DNA from: CAZOBJ01 sp964577825
GTDB taxonomy: Bacteria > Planctomycetota > SZUA-567 > JAFGNG01
DNA length: 64,000 bases
Assembly (NCBI GenBank): GCA_964577825.1
Contig: CAZOBJ010000001.1
Location: 11,877 to 75,876, forward strand
Reading direction: 5' to 3'
Numbering within the stretch: the first letter of the stretch is position 1; every line of letters begins with the position of its first letter. The position numbers and the translations under genes were made by a program. The notes beneath the pieces are model-generated. The model was not told where the DNA came from. It was given only the letters and a program-made list of their open reading frames with translations, and did no database searches. Below, one piece after another: positions 45,617-54,457 of this stretch.

Positions 45617-45646
45617 TTGACTCCGCGGCGGCGGGCAGAATAGAAT
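45617..45646 (+). promoter_or_regulatory. Promoter for the DUF401 permease
   Basis: TTGACT (45617-45622), an 18-base spacer and TAGAAT (45641-45646), about 34 bases before the ATG. It lies right at the truncation edge of the sulfatase relic. Confidence 0.5.
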
Positions 45647-45679
45647 GCTAGACTCCCCTTTGCCCTGGACGGATACCGG

Positions 45680-47017
45680 ATGTTGGGAGGACTGCGGTTG
45701 ATCGATTTGCTTCTGGGAATGCCCGTGCTGGTGAAGGTGCTGGGCGCGCTCTCACTGATCCTGGCGTTGAGCCGCGTCTGCAAGCACCTGACCATCGCGG
45801 TGTTGGTGGCGGCGGTGGTGCTCGGGCTCTGGTCGGGCCATTCGCCGGCCTCGATGCTGGACATAGCCTGGCAGCGGGTCAGTTCCTTTGAGGACCTCGT
45901 GCTCCTGTTCGTCGTGTTGGAGGTGATCTGGCTCAGTTCGCAGATGGCCGCCACGGGCGTGATGGAGGACCTCGTGAAGTCCGTGCGCGGCCGGGTCTCG
46001 CGCCGGACCTCGATGGCGGTGCTTCCTGCTGTCATCGGCCTGTTGCCCATGCCGGGAGGCGCGCTCTTCTCGGCACCGCTGGTGGACAGGTGCGACGAGA
46101 ACGGTGAGGTGCACCCCGGCCTGAAGGCGCAGACCAACCACTGGTTCCGTCACATCTGGGAGTACTGGTGGCCCCTGTACCCAGGCGTGCTCCTGGCGAT
46201 GCAGGAGGCGAAACTGGACATCTGGCAGTTCGTGCTGCTCCAACTGCCCCTGACCCTCTTCGCCATCGGCGCCGGCTACCTCTTTCTGCTCCGGCGGATA
46301 GAGGGCGGTACGCGAAGAGCCTCTGGGCTGGCCGGCGAGGACGTGCCGGCCTTCCTGCCCCTGGTACTGCCCATCATAGTGGTCATCGCCTCTTATGCTG
46401 TCGTCAGGCTGTCTTACTGGGGAGTTCGGACGGCGTGGATGGGGGTCCCGGAGATGAACCGCTATCTCCCGATGGCGCTGGGCCTGCTGGCGGCGATTCT
46501 TGTGCTTCAGGCCCGCCGGCCCATCGACAGCAGGCGATGGTGGAAGATACTGTTTGCCCGGCGGGCGATGGCCATGCTCATCATAGTGGCCGCTGTCCGC
46601 GTTTACGGGGCGTTCATCGACGCTGAGTTGCCGGGAGGCCAGCCGCTGGCCGAATTGCTGCGTTTCGAGATGGCCGCCTGGGGCATTCCCCTGATAGCGA
46701 TCGTGATGCTGCTTCCCCTCGTCAGCGGGCTGGCCACGGGGCTGTCCATCGGCTTCGTCGGGGCGAGCTTCCCCATCATCGTGAGCCTGCTCGGCCCGGC
46801 GCCCTCAACCGGGGCGCTTCTTTCCACCGTGGTGCTGGCCTACGGGTTCGGATACATGGGGATGCTGCTCTCGCCCGTGCACGTCTGCCTGGTCGTCACG
46901 AGCGAGCACTTCGAGACGCGCCTGCTGCGCAACATGGCGGGGCTGCTGATGCCGGCCATAGCGATGTTGATAGCAGCGTTCTGCATGCACTCCGCCGTGG
47001 CGTGGATCTTCCACTGA
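45680..47017 (+). CDS. DUF401 family membrane permease
   Basis: A 445-residue polytopic membrane protein matching the DUF401 family (COG1906), related to GntP-type permeases. Conserved stretches are LLPMPGGALFSAP near residue 120, NHWFRHIWEYWWPLYPGV and the late GYMGMLLSPVHVC. About 11 membrane helices are seen. Anionic metabolites are plausible substrates, but none is known. Convergent with the PLP enzyme, with 15 bases between stops. Confidence 0.8.
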   Translation: MLGGLRLIDLLLGMPVLVKVLGALSLILALSRVCKHLTIAVLVAAVVLGLWSGHSPASMLDIAWQRVSSFEDLVLLFVVLEVIWLSSQMAATGVMEDLVKSVRGRVSRRTSMAVLPAVIGLLPMPGGALFSAPLVDRCDENGEVHPGLKAQTNHWFRHIWEYWWPLYPGVLLAMQEAKLDIWQFVLLQLPLTLFAIGAGYLFLLRRIEGGTRRASGLAGEDVPAFLPLVLPIIVVIASYAVVRLSYWGVRTAWMGVPEMNRYLPMALGLLAAILVLQARRPIDSRRWWKILFARRAMAMLIIVAAVRVYGAFIDAELPGGQPLAELLRFEMAAWGIPLIAIVMLLPLVSGLATGLSIGFVGASFPIIVSLLGPAPSTGALLSTVVLAYGFGYMGMLLSPVHVCLVVTSEHFETRLLRNMAGLLMPAIAMLIAAFCMHSAVAWIFH

Positions 47018-47032
47018 CACGGGAGCCGGCGC

Positions 47033-48172
47033 TCACCCGAGCGCCTGCGCCAGGTCGTCCAGCAGCTCCTGCGTGTCGCCGGTCCCCGCGGAGAGCCTGA
47101 CGGTGTTGGGCTTGACGCCGAAGACGGTCCGCCGCTCCTCGGGCAGATAGAGCAGAGTACTCACCACGGGAATGCAGGCAAGTGTCTCCGTGCAGCCCAG
47201 GCTGACGGCGTGGTAGATCACCCGGAGCTTTTCCACGAACTCCATCGCCTCCTGCTGCGTCTCGCCGACGTCGAACGCGAGCATCCCGCCGAAGCCGTCC
47301 CGCATCTGGCGGGCGGCTATCTCGTGGCCGGGGTCGGACGGCAGGCCGGGGTAATAGACCCGGCTGACCCGCGGGTGCTCGGAGAGGAACTCGGCGATGG
47401 CCATGGCGTTCTCGGCCATCCTGGGCACGCGCACGTCGAGCGTCTTCAGTCCCGTGTCCAGGAGCGACGCCGCGAAGGGGCCCAGGCAGGGGCCGATCGC
47501 CTGGCGCGTGAACCACAGTTCGTCGTACTGCTCCTTCGTGCGGCAGACCACCACGCCGGCCATCAGGTTGTTGTGTCCGCCGAGCGCCTTGCTCGCGCTG
47601 TGCACGACCAGGTCGGCGCCTAACTCAAGTGGTCGCTGGTGCAGGGGCGTGGCGAACGTGTTGTCCACGACCAGCCTGGCCCCCACGCCGTCCGCTATCT
47701 CCCTGAGCCGCGCGATGTCCACCACCTTCACCAGCGGGTTGCTCGGCGTCTCGCAGTAAATCATCCGCGTGTTCTGGTGGACGCGCTCAGCGGCCTTGTC
47801 TTGATCCCAGGCGTCGAGCCAGGTTACCTCAACGCCGAACTTCTCCAGGAGCAGGGAGACCTTATAGTTGGCGCCGTAGGTATCGTGGAAGATCAGCAGG
47901 TGGTCGCCGGCATTGAGGTAGGTCAGATAGGCCAGGGTTATGGCGGCCATGCCCGTGCTGGCGATCACGCAGTCGGCGCCGCCCTCCATCGCGGCGATCT
48001 GGCGCTCGACGGCGCGGCAGGTCGGGTTGTCGTCGCGCTGGTAGGTGTAGCCCTCGACGTCGCCCTCGGTTATCCGGTGCAGCAGGTCGAAGGAGCCGAA
48101 CTCGTAGTTGATCGCCGTCACGATCGGCGTGACCATGGGCCTGTCGCCCGGCGGCAGGAACGGTTTCTCCAT
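47033..48172 (-). CDS. Cys/Met metabolism PLP-dependent enzyme (cystathionine gamma-synthase or gamma-lyase type)
   Basis: A 379-residue fold-type I PLP enzyme of the trans-sulfuration family. YTYQRDDNPTCRAVE binds phosphate in the dimer, GGADCVIASTGMAAI holds the cofactor ring and HSASKALGGHNN contains the Schiff-base lysine. VRLSAGTGDTQELLDDL closes the fold. The family covers cystathionine gamma-synthase, cystathionine gamma-lyase, methionine gamma-lyase and O-acetylhomoserine sulfhydrylase; sequence alone does not select one. No neighbouring sulfur genes help. Confidence 0.88.
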   Translation of the reverse strand: MEKPFLPPGDRPMVTPIVTAINYEFGSFDLLHRITEGDVEGYTYQRDDNPTCRAVERQIAAMEGGADCVIASTGMAAITLAYLTYLNAGDHLLIFHDTYGANYKVSLLLEKFGVEVTWLDAWDQDKAAERVHQNTRMIYCETPSNPLVKVVDIARLREIADGVGARLVVDNTFATPLHQRPLELGADLVVHSASKALGGHNNLMAGVVVCRTKEQYDELWFTRQAIGPCLGPFAASLLDTGLKTLDVRVPRMAENAMAIAEFLSEHPRVSRVYYPGLPSDPGHEIAARQMRDGFGGMLAFDVGETQQEAMEFVEKLRVIYHAVSLGCTETLACIPVVSTLLYLPEERRTVFGVKPNTVRLSAGTGDTQELLDDLAQALG

Positions 48173-48309
48173 GATTCCCGGTCTCCTCAGGGTTGCGGGG
48201 GCCGCCCGGCAGCGTTGCCACCAGAGGCGAAAGGTGCGGCGGCATTATACCGCGCAAAGGCGTCTCATCAAGTCCGGGGCCGCCGTTGCGGGAACGAAGC
48301 CGCCGTCGT

Positions 48310-50331
48310 TCAGGGGGCGTTCGTCGCGAACTGGATGATCACGTGATCCGATTCGGCCCCGTCACGGACCTCGATGGGGATACGCACCCGGCCGCCGGAT
48401 ATGTAGCAGAGCCCCGCGTCGTCCGATTCGCAGTGATAGACGGCGAAGTCCGCCGTCAGTTCAGTGTGGCCGGCTCTGGCCCGGAGGGACAGGCTCAGCC
48501 GTACGTCGCCGAGCGTAACCGGCTTCGCGGGCACGCCTGCAAGGACGGATTCGTCCGTGGTCTCCAGGGAGACCGAGGACGGCGCGTCGGGCGTCAGTTT
48601 CTGCCCGGCGGGCAGATCGACCTCGATGACCAGCTCGACCTGCCCGGCCCGCACGGCCTGCGCCGGCAGCTCGACCGCCTCCGGCCCGGTCCGGCGTGGC
48701 GCGGGCGCCGCGGGCGCCTGGAGCCCCTTGATCTGGAGCGTGCCGACCCGTCTGCTTGCCAGGTCGGCGACGCGGACGGCGTGGTTGCCCGTGTCCGCGA
48801 CATAGAGCTTCCCGCCGGCAATGCTGACGCCGCCCGGTTCGTCGAAGGCAGCCTCCGCGCCGTCCCGCAGCCCGGCCTCACCCGTGCCGAGGAAGGTCTC
48901 GGATCGGCGCTCGTCGATGGCTATGCGCTTGATCTTGTTGTTGTAGGTGTCGGCCACGTAGAGCGCACCCTCGTGGTAGGCGATGCCGAGTGGGTGCTGG
49001 AACCGGGCCTGCAGGCCGACGGCGTCCACGTCACCGAAGTCGAACAGGTCCCCGCCCGCGATGGTGTCCACGCGTTTCGCGCCGTCCAGGTCGGCGGAGC
49101 GGATCGCGCTGACCTCGCTGTCGGCGAAGTAGAGCCTGCGGCCATCCGTGGTGATGCCGGACGGCTGGGCAAGCGCGGCCCCGAGCAAGGAGCCGTCCCA
49201 CCGGGCTTCCCTCCCGGAGCCGGCGTGCGCCTCCAGCACGGCACGGGGAGGGGCCAGGCGCCATATCTGGTGCGCGCCCGCCATGGCGATGTAGAGGCCC
49301 CCGTCGTGCAGCACCAGGTCCCAGGGCGAGGTGAGCGCGGTCGTCCTCCCCGGCGCGCTGCCGTCCAGGTAGTGGCCCTGTTCACCCGTCCCGGCGATGG
49401 TCGTCACCGTTCGTTCGCGCAGGTCGGCCAGGCGGATGACGTGGTTCTCGGTGTCGGCGATGTAGAGCCGGTCGCCGTCCAGGGCCATGCCCTGCGGGTG
49501 GCGGAAGGCAGCTTGCTCGAACGGGCCGTCGACGAGCCCCTCGGCCCCGCCGCCGATGGTGTCGAGCAGGCTCCCGTCGGAGAGGGCGACGACGAGGATG
49601 CGGTTGTGGTTGGAGTCCGCGACGAACAGCCGCCCGGACGCCTCGTCCGCCAGCACCTTGCCCGGGAAGGAGAGACCCGTCGCCGGCGGTGCCTGCTCCT
49701 CGCCGACGAGCCGCAGCCGTTTCCGGTCCATGAGCCCGCGGGCGTCGAACTGTGCGACCAGGTCGCGGATTGCGCCGGCGTACGCGTCGTAGACGCCCTC
49801 GCCGGAGCGCGGGGGGGCGGCGATCTTGCCGGCAGGGTCGATCAGGACGGCCGTGGGCCACGCGCGCACGCCGTACAGGTCCCAGACCTCCATGTCGCGG
49901 TCGTTGACCACCGCGTGCTCTATCCCGTATCGCAGGATGGCCTGGCGGATGTTCTCGGTCTGTTGCTCGGCGGTGAACTTGGCCGAGTGGACGCCGATGA
50001 CGACAAGCTCGTCGGCGAACTCGGCCTCCAGGCGCTTCAGGTCCGGGATGACGTGCATGCAGTTGATGCAGCAGTAGGTCCAGAAGTCCAGGAGCACGAC
50101 CTTGCCGCGCAGCTCGTGCAGGTTGAGCGGCCTGCCCGTGTTGAGCCACGCCAGCCCGGCCGGGAACTCCGGCGCGCTCACGGCCCCGCTGCCCGCCATT
50201 GTCTGCTCCCTCCCCGTAAACCCTTGCGAAGCAAGAAACTGCAGCGCCAGAAGCGTCAGAGTCGCCAGAGCCGCGACGCACGCTGTTCCCCTGATTGACC
50301 GCGATACGGCCCCTCGGCAGGACACTGCCAT
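48310..50331 (-). CDS. NHLRC2-like thioredoxin/NHL-repeat protein, exported
   Basis: A 673-residue protein with the NHLRC2 layout. A signal peptide (about 1-38) is followed by a TlpA-like thioredoxin domain with the active site FWTYCCINCMHV, then NHL beta-propeller repeats (about 200-540; recurring PxGMALDGDRLYIADTENH and GKLYVADTGNH patterns) and a C-terminal beta-domain. It should act in the periplasm on thiols or as a scaffold. The ATG at 50331 is chosen because the promoter places the transcript start near 50355, below the ATG at 50358. Confidence 0.85.
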   Translation of the reverse strand: MAVSCRGAVSRSIRGTACVAALATLTLLALQFLASQGFTGREQTMAGSGAVSAPEFPAGLAWLNTGRPLNLHELRGKVVLLDFWTYCCINCMHVIPDLKRLEAEFADELVVIGVHSAKFTAEQQTENIRQAILRYGIEHAVVNDRDMEVWDLYGVRAWPTAVLIDPAGKIAAPPRSGEGVYDAYAGAIRDLVAQFDARGLMDRKRLRLVGEEQAPPATGLSFPGKVLADEASGRLFVADSNHNRILVVALSDGSLLDTIGGGAEGLVDGPFEQAAFRHPQGMALDGDRLYIADTENHVIRLADLRERTVTTIAGTGEQGHYLDGSAPGRTTALTSPWDLVLHDGGLYIAMAGAHQIWRLAPPRAVLEAHAGSGREARWDGSLLGAALAQPSGITTDGRRLYFADSEVSAIRSADLDGAKRVDTIAGGDLFDFGDVDAVGLQARFQHPLGIAYHEGALYVADTYNNKIKRIAIDERRSETFLGTGEAGLRDGAEAAFDEPGGVSIAGGKLYVADTGNHAVRVADLASRRVGTLQIKGLQAPAAPAPRRTGPEAVELPAQAVRAGQVELVIEVDLPAGQKLTPDAPSSVSLETTDESVLAGVPAKPVTLGDVRLSLSLRARAGHTELTADFAVYHCESDDAGLCYISGGRVRIPIEVRDGAESDHVIIQFATNAP

Positions 50332-50361
50332 AGCGATTTCCCCGGACATAACCCCCATTCC

Positions 50362-50390
50362 ATTGTAGCGGTTGCCTGCGCCATCGCCAA
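50362..50390 (-). promoter_or_regulatory. Promoter for the NHLRC2-like gene
   Basis: On the minus strand TTGGCG (50390-50385), a 17-base spacer and TACAAT (50367-50362). Confidence 0.5.
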
Positions 50391-50455
50391 CGCTGGAAGG
50401 AAACAGGGCGCGGGGTCGGGAGAGGCGTGCAATCGACGGCCGGCGGGGGAGGGGC

Positions 50456-51586
50456 TCAGTAGCAGCCGTATTCCTCGCAGACCTCGACCAGCCGGACGAT
50501 GTTCTCGTCGGGCGTGTCGCGCCCGCACTGGTCGCCTGTGGACAGGATGTACCCGCCGCCTTCCATGGCGGCGTCGAGGCACTTGCGCGCCTCGCGCTCG
50601 ACGCCCTGGGGGTCCATGCGCAGCATCACTTCCGTGGTGTGCAGGTTGCCCTTCAGGGCGAGCTTGTGCCCGAACTCCTGTTTGACCTCGCGCAGATCGC
50701 AGTCGCCCATGGGGGGGGCTTCCAGCGGGTCTATGCAGTCCAGGTCCGTCTCGTTCGCGGCGAGCTCGACCAGGGCCCGCTCTTTGCCGCAGGAGTGCAG
50801 TGACGTGACGATCCCCGCCGCCTTGAACATGCGGGTCAACTCCACGACGGCAGGCAGGGAAATCTCCTTCATGATCTCCACGGACTGCATGGTGATAAGG
50901 CCTGAGTTGGGGAAGAAGACGAAGTCGGGCCGCACGTCCTGCTCGATGACCTGCCGCGCGATGCGCACGAGCCGGTCCGTGACCATCCGGGCGTATTCGA
51001 CGACGAGGTCGTGATGGTCGTAGTAGTCGTAGAACGCCGCTTCGGCGGGCTCGCGCATCTGGAACATCAGCATGGGCAGGTCCATGCAGAGCCCGACGAC
51101 GCCGTCCTCGCCCATGTCGGCCTGGACCTTCCTGTAGCCCTCGAAGGTGGCCCGGTCCGGGTCCCCCAGCAGGTATTGGAGGCAGTCGAACTGCGCCTCC
51201 AGGTCATCTATCCACTTCTTGGTGGGCGTCGGCGCCTCGTCCCGGAGGAAGGTCTCCTCCTGGGTCAGCTCGCCCGCGGGGCAGCGGAAGTGGTTGCGCA
51301 CGACGAGCCGTTCGTCCGTCTGCTCCACGATCTCCCGCCGGCCTTCGGCGTCCGGGCGGCCTGGGACGCCGGGGTAGCCGTGGTGCGAGAAGCCGTCCAC
51401 GCCGTAATAGCGGACGCAGTCGTTGTATGCCTTCCAGAGGGGCGGGTCGTGGTAGTAATAGACCTGCCAGAAGGGCACGCTGAGCAGCCGGACGGGGATG
51501 AGCCAGTTCGTGTCCGGAGAGGCCGGCACGCGGTCGGGCACGCCGCCGGTCATCGCGGTCAGCATCCTCTGCCGTCGGGTCATCAT
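50456..51586 (-). CDS. Uroporphyrinogen decarboxylase-like protein
   Basis: A 376-residue member of the URO-D/methyltransferase superfamily. RQRMLTAMTGGVPDRVP opens the family barrel; SLHSCGKERALVELA and LKGNLHTTEVML are typical of the methyltransferase-like branch rather than of haem HemE. Such proteins in PVC bacteria may act in one-carbon transfer or in demethylation of sugars; here the operon partners are a GH130 phosphorylase and an aldo/keto reductase. Its ATG overlaps the reductase stop (ATGA). Function unproven. Confidence 0.78.
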   Translation of the reverse strand: MMTRRQRMLTAMTGGVPDRVPASPDTNWLIPVRLLSVPFWQVYYYHDPPLWKAYNDCVRYYGVDGFSHHGYPGVPGRPDAEGRREIVEQTDERLVVRNHFRCPAGELTQEETFLRDEAPTPTKKWIDDLEAQFDCLQYLLGDPDRATFEGYRKVQADMGEDGVVGLCMDLPMLMFQMREPAEAAFYDYYDHHDLVVEYARMVTDRLVRIARQVIEQDVRPDFVFFPNSGLITMQSVEIMKEISLPAVVELTRMFKAAGIVTSLHSCGKERALVELAANETDLDCIDPLEAPPMGDCDLREVKQEFGHKLALKGNLHTTEVMLRMDPQGVEREARKCLDAAMEGGGYILSTGDQCGRDTPDENIVRLVEVCEEYGCY

Positions 51587-52479
51587 CGCGTTCGCCGCTC
51601 CGGCCCCGCGGCCTGCGGGTGGATGAACCACGCCCTGCCGGGCTCCTTCTCGTAGAGGCGCTTGACCCTGTCCAGCAAGTCCCGGCGCTCGGCCTCCGAG
51701 AGCGCGCGGCCCTCGCGGGTCACACGCACGTTCTGTTCGAGCTGCTCCACGTCGTCCACGCCGACAAGCGCCGTCGAGACATCCGGCAGGTCCAGGACAA
51801 ACCGGAGCGCATCCTCGGCCAGCCCCGCCTCGCCGAACCAGCCGTGTGCCATCACCTTCATCCCGATCACGCCCACGCCGCGTTCGAGGGCAGCCGGCAT
51901 GACAGTCTCGTAGAACGGCCGCACGGCGGCCTGCATCGCGCCGAGGGACACGAGCAGGATGTCGAACGGGTACTCCTCCAACGCCCTGACCAGTATCTCC
52001 GGGTTCCGGTGCCCCGTCACGCCGACGAATCGCACGGCGCCGGCCTGTCGGGACTCCTCAATGGCCCTCAGGGCGCCGTTTGGCCCCATGACCTCCGACA
52101 GCTCCTCCTCCCGCGCCAGGTCGTGTATCTGGACGCAGTCGAGCCTGTCCGTTTGCAGGCGTTCGAGGCTCTGCTCGATCTCGGCGGCCATCCCGTCCCG
52201 GTCGCGGCGCAGGCTCTTGGTGGCGAGGAACACCTCGTCGCGCCGCTCCGCCATTACCAGGCCGATCTTGCGCTCGCTGCCGCGGTAGGTGTGCGCGGTG
52301 TCGATGTAGTTGATGCCCAGGTCGAGGGCGCGGTGCACGACGGCCGCCGCGTGCGCGTCGCTGCGCTGGTTGTACTTGACCCCGCCCAGCGCCACGCAGG
52401 TCACGTTGAACCCCGTCCTGCCGAGCGGCCGTGTTGGGAGCCCGTTAGCCCCTTCCGTCCGTGCCGGTCCCGCACTCAC
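51583..52479 (-). CDS. Aldo/keto reductase
   Basis: A 298-residue NAD(P)H-dependent aldo/keto reductase. PLGRTGFNVTCVALGG begins the barrel, DTAHTYRGSE carries the catalytic Asp and Tyr, TKSL the Lys, and QIHDL the His region. The start GTG at 52479 overlaps the stop of the phosphorylase (GTGA), and the stop overlaps the next ATG, so the three genes are translationally coupled. The tail (EKEPGRAWFIHP) is short. Likely reduces or oxidises a sugar derivative of the pathway; substrate unknown. Confidence 0.87.
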   Translation of the reverse strand: MSAGPARTEGANGLPTRPLGRTGFNVTCVALGGVKYNQRSDAHAAAVVHRALDLGINYIDTAHTYRGSERKIGLVMAERRDEVFLATKSLRRDRDGMAAEIEQSLERLQTDRLDCVQIHDLAREEELSEVMGPNGALRAIEESRQAGAVRFVGVTGHRNPEILVRALEEYPFDILLVSLGAMQAAVRPFYETVMPAALERGVGVIGMKVMAHGWFGEAGLAEDALRFVLDLPDVSTALVGVDDVEQLEQNVRVTREGRALSEAERRDLLDRVKRLYEKEPGRAWFIHPQAAGPERRTR

Positions 52480-53675
52480 CGGAGCCCCATCTCCTTCATG
52501 GCCTTCAGGTTCCGGCCTATCAACTCGTCCCTCTGCCGCACGCAGGCGCAGGAACGCAGTGGGTCCTCCGGCGTGTGGAGGACGTAGTCCAGCAGCCGCT
52601 CGACTGTCGTCGTGGCGACGAAGATGCGCGTGTCGGCCGAGCCGTAGTAGATGAAGACCCGGCCGTCGTCGCGCATCACGGCGCCGTTGCAGAAGACGGC
52701 GTTGGAGACGTCGCCCACGCGCTCCTCGTAGCGCGGTGCGATCAGGTAGCCACCCGGCCGGTGCGTGACGACGCTCGGATCGTCCGGGGAGCAGAGGAAC
52801 GCGTATAGCACGTAGCGCATCCCGGCTGCCGTGCCGCGCACGCCGTGCGCGACGTGGAGCCAGCCCTCCTCGGTCTTCAGCGGGGGAGGGCCGTCGCCGT
52901 TCTTGGACTCGTTGATCGTGTGGTAGGTCCTGGGGTCGATGACTTTCTCCTCGTGGACGACGGCGTGCTCGACGTCGTCGCAGAGGGCCCAGGCGATGCC
53001 CGCGCCCCTGCCGACCCCCGCGAAGCCCTCCTGCGGGCGCGTGTAGAAGGCGTAGCGCCCGTCCACGAACTCCGGGTGCAGGACGACGTTGCGCTGCTGC
53101 GGGGAGGGCGACTTCAGGTCTTCGAGCCTCTCCCATTCCTCGAGGTCATGCGTGCGGGCGATGCCGCACTGCGCCACGGCGGAGGACTCGTCCCCGGGCG
53201 GCGCGTCCGGGTCCTTGCGCTCGACGCAGAAGACGCCGTAAGTCCAGCCGTCCTCGTGGCGGGTCAGGCGCATGTCATAGAGATTCGTCCCGGGGGCCTC
53301 CGTCTCGGGCATGAGGATGGGATGATCCCGGAAGCGGAATCCGTCCACGCCGCTCTCGCTCTCGGCGACGGCGAAGAAGGACTTGCGGTCGAGTCCCTCG
53401 ACTCGGCAGACCAGGCAGATGCGGCCGTCCAGCTCGATGGCGCCGGGGTTGAAGACGGAGTTCACGCCGAGCCGCTCGATCAGAAGCGGGTTCGTTTCAT
53501 AGTCGAGGTCGTAGCGCCAGAAGACGGGGACGTGCTCGCGCGTGACGACGGGATGCCTGTAACGCTCGTAGAGGCCGTTGAACCAGCGCCCGTCAACATC
53601 GTTCCTGCGGCCGAGAAACGCCTCCTGCTCGCGGAACAGCTCCCGGACCCTTTCCGTGAACGTCTCTCTGTCCAT
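52476..53675 (-). CDS. GH130 glycoside phosphorylase (mannosyl-glucose phosphorylase-like)
   Basis: A 399-residue GH130 enzyme, a five-bladed propeller that phosphorolyses beta-mannosides. The sequence follows the 4-O-beta-mannosyl-glucose phosphorylase subgroup closely: HVPVFWRYDLD, NSVFNPGAI, RVEGLDRKSFFAVAES, NLYDMRLT with the catalytic Asp134, SPQQRNVVLHPEF and HGVRGTAAGMRYVLY. The likely products are mannose-1-phosphate and glucose. It leads the operon with the aldo/keto reductase and UroD-like genes. No signal peptide, consistent with intracellular phosphorolysis of imported oligosaccharides. Confidence 0.9.
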   Translation of the reverse strand: MDRETFTERVRELFREQEAFLGRRNDVDGRWFNGLYERYRHPVVTREHVPVFWRYDLDYETNPLLIERLGVNSVFNPGAIELDGRICLVCRVEGLDRKSFFAVAESESGVDGFRFRDHPILMPETEAPGTNLYDMRLTRHEDGWTYGVFCVERKDPDAPPGDESSAVAQCGIARTHDLEEWERLEDLKSPSPQQRNVVLHPEFVDGRYAFYTRPQEGFAGVGRGAGIAWALCDDVEHAVVHEEKVIDPRTYHTINESKNGDGPPPLKTEEGWLHVAHGVRGTAAGMRYVLYAFLCSPDDPSVVTHRPGGYLIAPRYEERVGDVSNAVFCNGAVMRDDGRVFIYYGSADTRIFVATTTVERLLDYVLHTPEDPLRSCACVRQRDELIGRNLKAMKEMGLR

Positions 53676-53803
53676 CTCTCTTTGATCCCTTTCCGGATGT
53701 AGCGGATGTCCGCAACGTCAAAGTAGCGGGTCCAGCGTGTTGGGGCAAGTGCTGGTCCGGCTGGCAGTGTCGCGCCTGCCTGACGGCGAAGGAGGGTTGC
53801 GTC

Positions 53804-54457
53804 TCAGGAATCCCTGCCCGGCAGGCGCCTGCACATTCGGCCGACGATCTTCTCGGCGACGCGCTGACGCTGGGGTGAGAGCTCGCCCCCGATGACGGCG
53901 CCCGCAATGCCCCCGCCGACGCCCCCGGCGGTCTTGCCCTCCCGGTCGCCGCCGACCGCCCAGCCGATGCTCGCGCCGATGACGGCGCCCGTCGCCTCGA
54001 AGATGGTCCGGTTCGTGCTGCCCGCGCCCGAAGCAGTCCAGAGGACTCGCGCGTCGTCCACGTCCACCATCTGCGCCGTGACGGACATCTTGTCGCCGGC
54101 GATGGTGAGTTCCCCGTACAGCACCGCGTCCGCGTCGAGCAGGCGCCGCGCGCGGGCCAGCGCCTCGGGGACGAGCCCGGCGATTTCCTGGAAGTCGCGC
54201 TCCTCGAACACAGCCTTCACGTTGCGCCGCTCGACCACGTCGTAGCCCCTGTCGAGCAGTTCGATGGTGAAGAAATGCGCTATCTGGTTCTTGGCGGCCT
54301 CGCTCCACAGGTCGCCGCCGACGTCCACGACGGCGATCTTCCGCACCCGCGCGGGGTCGTAGTCCCGCGCGACGGAACTCCGGGTCGAGCCGCACCCGCA
54401 GAGCATCCCGGCCAGCAAGACCAGCGCGACGAGCACGGTCGGGCGGTCGGCCATCAT
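53804..54457 (-). CDS. CsgG/LpoB-like lipoprotein
   Basis: A 217-residue lipoprotein with lipobox MLCGC at Cys22. The body (VRKIAVVDVGGDLWSEAAKNQIAHF..., ELLDRGYDVVERRNVKAVFEE, DADAVLYGELTIAG, AQMVDVDDARVLWTAS) has the alpha/beta pattern of the TolB-N/CsgG/LpoB fold. A glycine-rich hydrophobic stretch (GAVIGASIGWAVGG, then GGVGGGIAGAVIGG) resembles a membrane-active glycine zipper. Its ATG overlaps the stop of the preceding lipoprotein. Probably an outer-membrane assembly factor. Confidence 0.72.
   Translation of the reverse strand: MMADRPTVLVALVLLAGMLCGCGSTRSSVARDYDPARVRKIAVVDVGGDLWSEAAKNQIAHFFTIELLDRGYDVVERRNVKAVFEERDFQEIAGLVPEALARARRLLDADAVLYGELTIAGDKMSVTAQMVDVDDARVLWTASGAGSTNRTIFEATGAVIGASIGWAVGGDREGKTAGGVGGGIAGAVIGGELSPQRQRVAEKIVGRMCRRLPGRDS

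Noticed and set aside
53676..53745. Promoter for the GH130 operon with TTGACG near 53720
   Set aside because: No acceptable -10 element lies 16-18 bases downstream of it.
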